64,000 bases of DNA from Nonomuraea zeae. Its GTDB lineage: Bacteria > Actinomycetota > Actinomycetes > Streptosporangiales > Streptosporangiaceae. The notes below the pieces were generated by a model. The model searched no databases. It saw nothing but the letters and a program-made list of their open reading frames with translations, and was not told the DNA's origin. The first letter of the stretch is position 1. Each line of letters opens with the position of its first letter. This document shows positions 57,342-64,000 of this stretch, one piece after another. The position numbers and the translations under genes are program-made. The stretch is from assembly GCF_005889725.1 (NCBI RefSeq), contig NZ_VCKX01000008.1:41359-105358 (forward strand). The letters are read 5' to 3'.

Positions 57342-58208
57342 CTAGCTCTTGCTCCAGATCGACGCGATGACGCCGTCCTCGGCGCTCAGGATCTGCGGCC
57401 GGTAACCCAGCGCCTTCAGCTGTGCCGACTTGACCGTGTAGGTCACCTTCGACAGGCTCAGGTACTCCTTCAGGCCGGTCGTGCTGCCCTTGCTCCACAC
57501 GGTGCTGTAGAGCTTGCCGGGCCCGACGGCCATGAGGACCGGGCGCAGGCCCTGCCGGGTCTTCGCCAGCAGCTCCGCCCCGCGCTGCTCGACGGTCTGG
57601 CCGAGGGTCACCTGGACGGTGCCCGCGACGGCGCCGGTCACCCAGACGGCCGCGTAGAGGGGCCGCTCCACCGTGCCGTACACGTCCAGCGAGGCGATGC
57701 TGTAACCGGCGGCGGCGAGCTCGGCGTTGACCTTCGCGAAGGTCTCCTTGGTCAGGCTGAGCTCGGACTTGACCAGCTGCGTGGTCCTCTCGAAGACCGC
57801 CGCGAAGACCGCGCCCGGGCCCGAGCCGGTGGCGGTGATCAGCTTCGGCTGGTAGCCCGCCTTCAGCTGCTCCTGGATGCGCGCGGGCAGGTCGGTGGCG
57901 GACAGGCCCTGCAGGACGTTCACCTTGCGGGCGGTGTCCTTGACCCACAATGACGTGTACTGCGGGTTGGCCGCGTTCGTCACGTTCAGTGCCGAGGGCA
58001 CGTAGCCCTTGCCCAGCAGCTCCTTGACCCGCTGCACCAGCTTGGTCCCGCTGAGCGCGTCAAGGGAGAGCCAGTGCAGCGCCTGGGTCTGAACGGCCTG
58101 GGGGGTCGTGGCGGGCTGGGCCATCGCCGGGGTCGAGAGGGCCAGCAGGGGTGCGGTCGCGGCCGCCACCGCTGCGGTAAGGACGGCTGCCTTCTTGGTG
58201 CTCCTCAT
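57342..58208 (-). CDS. Secreted protein with ~45-residue tandem repeats
   Basis: The 288-residue protein has a Sec signal (MRSTKKAAVLTAAVAAATAP to PAMAQ). The mature part is five or so repeats of about 45 residues, each with a helix, a GY(x)(P/I) turn and a strand ending in Y/F-AAVW or similar. Examples are LGKGYVPSALNV to YTSLWVK, and LKAGYQPKLITA to AAVFE. It resembles the bacterial tandem repeat domain found in secreted hydrolase-associated proteins, but no active site is visible. AGGAGG precedes the ATG by four bases. A promoter is visible upstream. Function is unknown. Confidence 0.75.
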   Translation of the reverse strand: MRSTKKAAVLTAAVAAATAPLLALSTPAMAQPATTPQAVQTQALHWLSLDALSGTKLVQRVKELLGKGYVPSALNVTNAANPQYTSLWVKDTARKVNVLQGLSATDLPARIQEQLKAGYQPKLITATGSGPGAVFAAVFERTTQLVKSELSLTKETFAKVNAELAAAGYSIASLDVYGTVERPLYAAVWVTGAVAGTVQVTLGQTVEQRGAELLAKTRQGLRPVLMAVGPGKLYSTVWSKGSTTGLKEYLSLSKVTYTVKSAQLKALGYRPQILSAEDGVIASIWSKS

Positions 58209-58255
58209 GCTCCTCCTAGGGAAGTAAAGGTCATCCCAATTGCGGACAAGACGGG

Positions 58256-58283
58256 ACCATAACAGAGCATGAGTGGGAGGCAA
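58256..58283 (-). promoter_or_regulatory. Promoter of the secreted repeat protein
   Basis: On the minus strand TTGCCT (58278-58283) and TATGGT (58256-58261) have a 16-bp spacer. They lie about 50 bp before the ATG. The elements are good by actinomycete standards. Confidence 0.5.
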
Positions 58284-58342
58284 CCTACCGTTACCGTGAT
58301 CGTGACAAGGCTGTGTCAAAACTCTTCACATTTGAGGATTAC

Positions 58343-59938
58343 TCATCTTTGTTGGAGCGAGCCGGCCCGGTGCGGCGCCGCCGGGCTGGGGAGTGAGCGG
58401 CTGACCGCGGCCCTCCAGGCGGCCCTCCTGGCGTCGCGGTCGGCGGAGGCGGTCGCGGGCCGGAACGTGTCCGCCGGCGGCCGCCGTTCCTCCAGGCCGG
58501 CGCGGGTCCAGAGGCCGGCCGCGAGACCGGCGGCGCAGGCCGCGCCCAGGCAGGACAGGTCGTGCTCGCCGGATCTGGCCACGGTGCGGCCGCTGAGGTC
58601 GGCCTGGAGGCGCATCATCCGGTCGCTGCGGGTCAGCCCGCCGTCGGCCAGCAGCACCTCCACCGGCCCCGAGACTCGTTCGACGGCTTCGACCACGTCC
58701 TCGACCTGGAACGCGACCGCCTCCAGCGCGGCGGCGACGAGCTGCGGCCGGCCGGTGCCCAGCGTCAGGCCCGTGACCAGGGCCTCGGCCTCCGGCTCCC
58801 ACCAGGGGGCCCCGAGGCCGCCGAACGCGGGCACGAAGCGCACCCCCTCGGGCGCGCCGTCCGGGGAGGCGTCCAGCTCGGCCAGCAGCGCGTCGGACGT
58901 GGTGCGGAACAGCTCGGCCAGCCAGGTCAGGGTGCGGCCGGTCGCGCGGATGTTGCCCTCCGCGGCCGGCACCGGCCCGTCGCCGACGTCCCACGCCACA
59001 CTCCGGCACAGCCCCGCCGTCCCGCCCGCGTCCTGGCCCGCGCCCCTGCCCGGCCCGGCCGCCCCGTCGGCGTCCTGCCTCGCGTCCCTGTCCGGCTCCG
59101 GATCCGGGAACCGGCTTGGGGTGGCGATGGACATGACCGAGGAGCCGGTTCCGTACGTCACCTTGACCACGCCGGGCCGCCAGCCGCAGTGCGCGAACAT
59201 GGCGGCGTGCGAGTCGCCCAGGACCGCCAGCACCGGCACCCCGTCCGGCAGCGGCGGCAGGCCGCGGGCGGCCGGGAAGGGCCCGCACGAGGGCACGATC
59301 CGGGGCAGCACCGAGCGCGGGATCCCGAACAGGGCGAGCAGTCGCTCGTCCCAGCCGCCCGTGGAGACGTCCATGAGCTGGGTGCGCGAGGCGTTGCCGA
59401 CCTCGACCACGTGCTCGCCGCCGAACCGGCTGAGCAGCCACGAGTCGACGGTGCCCAGGCACAGCTCGCCGGCCAGGGAGCGCCGCCGGTCGGGGTCGCA
59501 GGCGTCCAGCAGCCAGCGTCCCTTCAGCGCGGAGAACATCGGATCCAGCGGCATCCCGCTGACCGCCCTGACCAGGTCGCCCGCGCCCTCGGCGGCGAGC
59601 TCGGCGCAGTCGGCGGCGGTCCGCTGGTCCTGCCAGCTCACGAGGGGCCGTACCGGCCGCCCAGTGTGGCGCTCCCACAGCACGAGCGACTCGCGCTGCG
59701 TGCTGAACGCCACGCCCGCGACGCGCCCGGCCAGGGCGGGGTCCACGCAGGCGGCGACGGCCCGGCGCACGCTCTCCCACAGCTCGTCCGGCGACTGCTC
59801 CACCCAGCCCGGCCGCGGGTGGCTCTCGGTCAGCGGCGCCGCGCCCCGCGCGACGACCGCGCCGCGGCCGTCGACGAGCAGCGCCTTCGTCGAGCTCGTC
59901 CCCTGGTCGACGGCCAGGATCAGCGGGCCGCTAGCCAC
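58343..59938 (-). CDS. FGGY-family carbohydrate kinase (candidate apulose kinase)
   Basis: The 531-residue kinase has the FGGY opening LILAVDQGTSSTKALLVD and the phosphate/ATP blocks VLGDSHAAMF and YGTGSSVMS. GLGAPWWEPEA sits in the C-terminal half, and LADGGLTRSDRMMRLQADL marks the sugar-kinase end. A Gly/Asp/Ala-rich loop (PDPEPDRDARQ and onwards, about residues 275-310) is an insert. It is the last gene of the operon after the split transketolase; its GTG overlaps that gene's stop region by eight bases. Together with the isomerase this matches the D-apiose route, in which a FGGY kinase phosphorylates apulose. Xylulose or erythrulose kinase activity is the alternative. Confidence 0.8.
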   Translation of the reverse strand: MASGPLILAVDQGTSSTKALLVDGRGAVVARGAAPLTESHPRPGWVEQSPDELWESVRRAVAACVDPALAGRVAGVAFSTQRESLVLWERHTGRPVRPLVSWQDQRTAADCAELAAEGAGDLVRAVSGMPLDPMFSALKGRWLLDACDPDRRRSLAGELCLGTVDSWLLSRFGGEHVVEVGNASRTQLMDVSTGGWDERLLALFGIPRSVLPRIVPSCGPFPAARGLPPLPDGVPVLAVLGDSHAAMFAHCGWRPGVVKVTYGTGSSVMSIATPSRFPDPEPDRDARQDADGAAGPGRGAGQDAGGTAGLCRSVAWDVGDGPVPAAEGNIRATGRTLTWLAELFRTTSDALLAELDASPDGAPEGVRFVPAFGGLGAPWWEPEAEALVTGLTLGTGRPQLVAAALEAVAFQVEDVVEAVERVSGPVEVLLADGGLTRSDRMMRLQADLSGRTVARSGEHDLSCLGAACAAGLAAGLWTRAGLEERRPPADTFRPATASADRDARRAAWRAAVSRSLPSPAAPHRAGSLQQR

Positions 59939-60884
59939 GGCGGAGCAGATCGCGTACGGCCGCCGCGATGCCGTCGGCGGACAGCCCGAAATAGTCGAGC
60001 AGGAACCCGTTGTCCCCGGTGGGAGCGAACACCCGGGGCACGCCGAGTATCCGCATCGGCCCGGGATGCAGGGAGACGACCGCGGCGGCCACGGCCGCGC
60101 CCAGGCCGCCGCTGGTGGTGGCCTCCTCGGCGGTGACGATGCCGCGCGTCTGCCGGGCCGCCGCGACGACGGCGTCCTCGTCCAGCGGGTCGAGGAAGGG
60201 CATGTTGAGCACCCGTACGGACACTCCCTCGGCCTGGAGCCGGTCGGCGGCCAGCAGCGCCCGCGAGGTGAGCGAGCCGATCGCGATGACGGTGACGTCG
60301 TCGCCGCCGCGCATGACGACCGCCCGGCCGGGGGCGAACGGCGCGTCGGCGGGCGTCACCTCGGGCACCTTGAAGCGGGGGATGCGCAGGTAGGAAGGAC
60401 GCCCCGAGGCGGCGGCCCAGCGGACGGCGGCCCGGGTCTGTACGGGGTCGCACGGGACGATGACGTCGAGCCCGGCGATCGCCCGCACCCACGACAGGTC
60501 CTCGATGGAGTGGTGGGTGGGGCCCAGCTCGCCGTAGGCCATGCCGGGGCTCTGGCCGCACAGGACGACGTGCGCCTCGCTGTAGGCGACGTCCGCCTTG
60601 ATCTGCTCCAGCGCCCGCCCGGTCAGGAACGGCGCGGCGGCGCACACGTACGGGATCTTGCCGGCGTTCGCGAGACCGGCGGCGATGCCGACCATGTCCT
60701 GCTCCGCGATGCCCACGTTGAACATCCGGTGCGGGAACTCCGCCCGGAAGCCCGCCAGGTTGCTGGAGCCGACGGAGTCGTTGCAGACCGCCACGACCCG
60801 CTCGTCCTGCCTGGCCAGCGCGATGAGCTCGCCGGCGAACGCCTGCCGGCAGTCGAACACGGCCTGCTCCTCGGTCACCGTCAT
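59931..60884 (-). CDS. Transketolase-like C-terminal subunit
   Basis: The 317-residue protein is the pyrimidine-binding half and C-terminal domain of a split transketolase. The catalytic glutamate lies in NVGIAEQDMVGIAAGLA, and the second domain carries GELGPTHHSIEDLSW. It pairs with the N-terminal subunit encoded just before it (ATGA overlap). Split transketolases are known in bacteria, including the apulose-4-phosphate transketolase pair of D-apiose catabolism. GTG and ATG choices are clear because MTVTEEQ follows the overlap. Confidence 0.9.
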   Translation of the reverse strand: MTVTEEQAVFDCRQAFAGELIALARQDERVVAVCNDSVGSSNLAGFRAEFPHRMFNVGIAEQDMVGIAAGLANAGKIPYVCAAAPFLTGRALEQIKADVAYSEAHVVLCGQSPGMAYGELGPTHHSIEDLSWVRAIAGLDVIVPCDPVQTRAAVRWAAASGRPSYLRIPRFKVPEVTPADAPFAPGRAVVMRGGDDVTVIAIGSLTSRALLAADRLQAEGVSVRVLNMPFLDPLDEDAVVAAARQTRGIVTAEEATTSGGLGAAVAAAVVSLHPGPMRILGVPRVFAPTGDNGFLLDYFGLSADGIAAAVRDLLRRG

Positions 60885-61768
60885 CCGGCCAGCTCCGCGA
60901 GCGCGGCCCGGACCTGCGCGGGATCGGGCACCTTGTGGTGCCATTCGACCCGGTCCTCCATGAAGGACACGCCTTTCCCCTTGATGGTGTTCGCGATGAC
61001 GGCCACGGGCCTGCCGGTCGCCGAGCCGGCCAGCGCCTGGCGCAGCGCGAGGTGGTCGTGGCCGTCGACCTCGCGCACCTCCCAGCCGAAGCTGTGCCAC
61101 TTGCCGGCCAGGGAGTCGAGCCGGTTGGTCTCCTCGGTCCTCGCACCCTGCTGGAGCCGGTTGCGGTCCACGACGGCGGTCAAGCCGGCCAGCTCGTGGT
61201 GCGCGGCCGCCATGGCGGCCTCCCAGTTGCTGCCCTCCTGGAGCTCGCCGTCCCCGAGCACGACGAACGTGCGCCACGGGACGCCGTCCAGCCTGGCGGC
61301 CAGCGCGCAGCCGGTCGCGACGGGCAGCCCGTGGCCGAGTGCGCCGGTGTTGGTCTCGATGCCGGGCACCCTGACCCTGTTGGGATGGCCGTTCAGCGCC
61401 GACAGCGGCGCCATGAACGTCTCCAGCTCGGCGGGTGCGAAGAAGCCGCAGTGGGCGAGCGTGGAGTACAGCGCCGCCGCGCAGTGGCCCTTGCTGAGGA
61501 CGAAACGGTCGCGGTGCTCCCAGCGCGGACGCTCGGGATCGACGGACATGACGCCGTAGAAGCAGGTCACGAGGATGTCGGTGACGGACAGGTCCCCGCC
61601 GATGTGGCCGAGCCCGGCCCGGTCGATCATCGTGACGATGCTCCTGCGCACGTCGGTGGCGATCCGGCCCAGCTCGGCGGCGGCCTGCGGCGCGGCGCTC
61701 TCGCGGATGCGCCTGGCGGTCTCCCGGTACGCGGCCGCCGCGGCCGGATCCGCGGGCAGCAGCGCCAT
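60881..61768 (-). CDS. Transketolase-like N-terminal subunit
   Basis: The 295-residue protein is the TPP pyrophosphate-binding half (GHIGGDLSVTDIL, FVLSKGHCAAALYS, and GDGELQEGSNWEAAMAA to the metal-binding NRL). The ATG at 61768 overlaps the isomerase stop (TGATG) and has GAGG five bases upstream; an ATG at 61771 is too close to it. It forms the active site with the C-terminal subunit. The gene order isomerase, N-subunit, C-subunit, kinase fits apiose catabolism. Confidence 0.9.
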   Translation of the reverse strand: MALLPADPAAAAAYRETARRIRESAAPQAAAELGRIATDVRRSIVTMIDRAGLGHIGGDLSVTDILVTCFYGVMSVDPERPRWEHRDRFVLSKGHCAAALYSTLAHCGFFAPAELETFMAPLSALNGHPNRVRVPGIETNTGALGHGLPVATGCALAARLDGVPWRTFVVLGDGELQEGSNWEAAMAAAHHELAGLTAVVDRNRLQQGARTEETNRLDSLAGKWHSFGWEVREVDGHDHLALRQALAGSATGRPVAVIANTIKGKGVSFMEDRVEWHHKVPDPAQVRAALAELAG

Positions 61769-62781
61769 CATTCCTCGCCCATGACCGTGAGCAGGGCCTT
61801 CTGCGCGATCCGCTGCGCGCCCAGCGCGTCCTGCGCCCGCTGGGCGGCTTCGAGCGCCTGCCGGTCCACCTGGGCGAGCGCGCGATGGATGGCCTTCATC
61901 ACGCGGATCCCGGCGCGGGCCGCCTCGACCGAGTCCTCGCGGAACGGGAACTGGTCGAGCTGCCAGACCCCGTCCCAGCCGGCGTCGGTGAGCGCGTGGA
62001 AGAACTCGAACGTCTCGGTCAGGTGCACCGAGCCGACCACCATGTCGTCGTCCCAGCCCCGGTAGTTGTCGTTGACGTCGATGGCGAACAGCCGGCCGCG
62101 CGAGATCGCCAGCCGGGCGGCGTCGGCGGGGGACTCGCCGCCGTACAGGGAGTGCCCGAAGTCGAGCAGGACGCCGACGTTGGGCAGGCCGATCTCCTCG
62201 ATGCCGAGCAGCGTCTTGGCCATCGAGGAGAACACCATGCGGTTGCGCGGCTCGCGCGGCTTGTACTCGATCGCGAAGCGCAGGTCGGGGAAGGCCGTCG
62301 CGAGCTCGCGCACCGCGTCCAGCGACCATCGCCACAGCTCGCCGTGGTCGGCCTGGAACGGGTAGTCCCAGCCGTCCTGCCCCGGCCACAGCTTCACGTA
62401 GTCGCAGCCGAGCCGCCTGGCCGCCTCGGCCCCCTCCGAGACCAGCTCGACCGCCGCGCGGCGCACCTGCGGGTCGGGGTTGGTGAACGCGCCACGGGAG
62501 AAGCGCCGGGTGTAGATCTCGGGCGTGACCGCGATGGCGCGCAGGTCCTGGCTCTTGAGCGCGGCGGCGACCTCGTCCACGGTCAGGCCGGGCGGGTCGA
62601 AGGGGTAGGTCAGGTCGACCACGGACAGCTCGCCGACCTGGCCGGCTCGCTCAATGGCCTGCAACGTCGTCACGGGCGGGCCGTATCCGTCGGTGGCATA
62701 GCGATCCACGTAGCGGCCGAAGTGCCAGATGCCGGCGCCGAACTTCGGGTACTGAATATCTATTCCACTCTGATTAGCCAT
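61768..62781 (-). CDS. TIM-barrel sugar isomerase (candidate D-apiose isomerase)
   Basis: The 337-residue protein has the xylose-isomerase-like TIM barrel. Probable metal ligands are E172 (AIEYKPREP), D207 and H210 (LLDFGHS) and D235 (AIDVND). It starts [22 protein letters not shown], without a signal. It heads the operon with a split transketolase and FGGY kinase. In the known apiose route, an isomerase makes apulose, which is then phosphorylated and split by the transketolase. I infer the same here. L-rhamnose or xylose isomerase activity is the main alternative. Confidence 0.72.
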   Translation of the reverse strand: MANQSGIDIQYPKFGAGIWHFGRYVDRYATDGYGPPVTTLQAIERAGQVGELSVVDLTYPFDPPGLTVDEVAAALKSQDLRAIAVTPEIYTRRFSRGAFTNPDPQVRRAAVELVSEGAEAARRLGCDYVKLWPGQDGWDYPFQADHGELWRWSLDAVRELATAFPDLRFAIEYKPREPRNRMVFSSMAKTLLGIEEIGLPNVGVLLDFGHSLYGGESPADAARLAISRGRLFAIDVNDNYRGWDDDMVVGSVHLTETFEFFHALTDAGWDGVWQLDQFPFREDSVEAARAGIRVMKAIHRALAQVDRQALEAAQRAQDALGAQRIAQKALLTVMGEE

Positions 62782-62836
62782 ACTGAGAAGTTATGTCGGC
62801 CCCGGGGTCCTGTCAATGAGGTGTTCGGGGGTCGAG

Positions 62837-63946
62837 TCAATCGCTGTTCTCCGGTGCCCAGTTGCGCACGGGTGGGGCGTATCCGGCGGGCTTGTCGCCG
62901 ACCTTGACGCCGGGGTTGACCAACCAGCTCTGATAGCCGGGCGTGAACATCCGGTAGACCGACGCGGGCGGCACGGTGCCGGCCTCGTCGAGCCGGGCGC
63001 GCAGCTCGGCCGGCAGCTCGAAATCGAGCGCGCCCAGGTTGGCGTCGAGCTGGCTCGCGCTGCTCGCCCCCACGATCGCCGAGGCGATCCCCGGCTGGGT
63101 GGCGACCCAGTTCAGTGCGGCCTGCGCCATCGTCACGCCGAGCTCGCCCGCGACGCTTTCGAGCGCCGCCAGCAGCCGCCAGTCCCGATCCGTCCACGCT
63201 GGCCCGGCCTGGCCCGCGTCGCCGAGCCGTCCCTCTCCGGCCAGGCCCCGGTCCGCAGGCCGGTACTTGCCGGTGAGGAAGCCGCCGCCGAGCGGGCTCC
63301 AGGCGGTGATGCCGAGCCCCAGGGTCTGTCCCATGGTGACGTGCTCCTGCTCGATCGTCCGGTCGATGAGGGAGTACGGCAGCTGCAGGCTGACGACGGG
63401 CGCGAGGGCGTGGGCCTCGGCGTAGGTCTGGGCCCTGGCGGCGTACCAGCTGGGCACGTCGGACAGGCCCGCGTAGCGGATCTTGCCGGCGGTGGTGAGG
63501 TCGTCGAACGTTCGCATGACCTCCTCGACGGGGGTGATCCGGTCCCAGGTGTGCAGCAGGAACAGGTCGAGGTAGTCGGTGCGCAGGCGGCGCAGTGACG
63601 CCTCCACCGCTCTGATCATGTGCTTGCGGCCGTTGCCTCCCGCGTTCGGGTCCCCGGGGGCGACGCTGTTGGTGAACTTGGTGGTCAGCACCACCTTGTC
63701 GCGCACCTTGGCCTCCGCGACGAGGTTGCCGAGGATGGTCTCGCTCTCGCCGGCGGTGTAGAAGTCCGCGGTGTCGATGAAGTTCCCGCCTGCTTCGAGG
63801 TAGCGGCGGAAGATGGGGCGCGCTTCGTCCTCGGTCTTGCCGTACGCGGCGTGGAAGCCGCCGGTGCCGAAGTTCATCGTGCCCAGCGACAGCCGGCTGA
63901 CGCGCAGGCCGGAGCGGCCGAGCAAGTAGTAGTGGTCCAGCGACAT
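62837..63946 (-). CDS. Aldo/keto reductase
   Basis: The 369-residue enzyme has the conserved tetrad D58, Y63 (TADFYTAGES), K90 (LTTKF) and H132 (LLHTWD). The cofactor end AIVGASSASQLDANL is typical of the Aad/YdhF type group. Its ATG at 63946 is followed by MSLDHYYLLGRSGLRVSRLSLGTM. It reduces aldehydes or sugar ketones with NADPH. It ends 55 bp before the isomerase gene begins and may be in the same transcript, which would suggest a sugar-related substrate. Confidence 0.9.
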   Translation of the reverse strand: MSLDHYYLLGRSGLRVSRLSLGTMNFGTGGFHAAYGKTEDEARPIFRRYLEAGGNFIDTADFYTAGESETILGNLVAEAKVRDKVVLTTKFTNSVAPGDPNAGGNGRKHMIRAVEASLRRLRTDYLDLFLLHTWDRITPVEEVMRTFDDLTTAGKIRYAGLSDVPSWYAARAQTYAEAHALAPVVSLQLPYSLIDRTIEQEHVTMGQTLGLGITAWSPLGGGFLTGKYRPADRGLAGEGRLGDAGQAGPAWTDRDWRLLAALESVAGELGVTMAQAALNWVATQPGIASAIVGASSASQLDANLGALDFELPAELRARLDEAGTVPPASVYRMFTPGYQSWLVNPGVKVGDKPAGYAPPVRNWAPENSD

Positions 63947-64000
63947 GAGGGTGTCACTCCGTTCTGAGATGGGTGGCCCTCCCTGCTCTCGCGGGCGGGC

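Overview
The window is a high-GC chromosomal segment with GTG and TTG starts, very short intergenic gaps, LacI/IclR/TetR/MarR/AfsR-type regulators and Tat- and lipobox-type export signals. This fits a soil actinomycete, most likely a filamentous one such as a Streptosporangiales relative; that placement is inference. I see no rRNA, tRNA, CRISPR array, insertion sequence or phage gene.

Layout. Positions 1-139 hold the 3' end of a probable malate:quinone oxidoreductase. 226-861 encodes a LuxI-type acyl-homoserine-lactone synthase with all the family's key residues, which is unexpected in an actinomycete. 942-13826 is a plant-polysaccharide locus: two related secreted DUF5722-like hydrolases, a sugar ABC importer, a GH78 alpha-L-rhamnosidase and a LacI regulator. 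Seven copies of one operator, close to ATTGAAACGTTTCAAT, tie these genes together. A GH28 polygalacturonase (14812-16239) and a SARP/AfsR-type regulator (16419-19316) follow.

20886-28974 is a quinate/shikimate catabolic cluster: an Old-Yellow-Enzyme-type reductase, type II dehydroquinase, shikimate dehydrogenase, 3-dehydroshikimate dehydratase, TetR regulator, MHS-type transporter and a metallo-beta-lactamase-fold hydrolase of the AHL-lactonase family. A shared TetR-type site lies in front of these transcription units and, in partial form, before the branched-chain-type ABC importer (31197-35713). 28981-45242 contains two exported PQQ-type quinoprotein dehydrogenases, a TPP decarboxylase-aldehyde dehydrogenase pair, an IclR-CoA transferase-citryl-CoA-lyase-like operon and a secreted ThuA-domain protein. 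At least eight copies of a 17-bp dyad, roughly GRTCCRYYTARYGGAYC, sit at the promoters. I propose these genes form one IclR-controlled catabolic system of unknown substrate; this is the best candidate here for an undescribed pathway.

45270-49818 holds a MarR/VOC divergent pair and a GH92-like mannosidase joined to a GT4 glycosyltransferase; the mannosidase lacks a normal start codon. 49833-55648 is a zone of gene decay around a bifunctional penicillin-binding protein. It contains a broken formylglycine-generating enzyme and a chimeric regulator/ATPase gene with several frameshifts. After a DUF574 methyltransferase, a CGNR zinc-finger regulator and a secreted tandem-repeat protein, the window ends with an isomerase-split transketolase-FGGY kinase operon (58343-62781). 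Its gene content matches the D-apiose catabolic route. Apiose and rhamnose both occur in rhamnogalacturonan II, so the two ends of the window may serve the same plant cell-wall diet. An aldo/keto reductase follows at 62837-63946.
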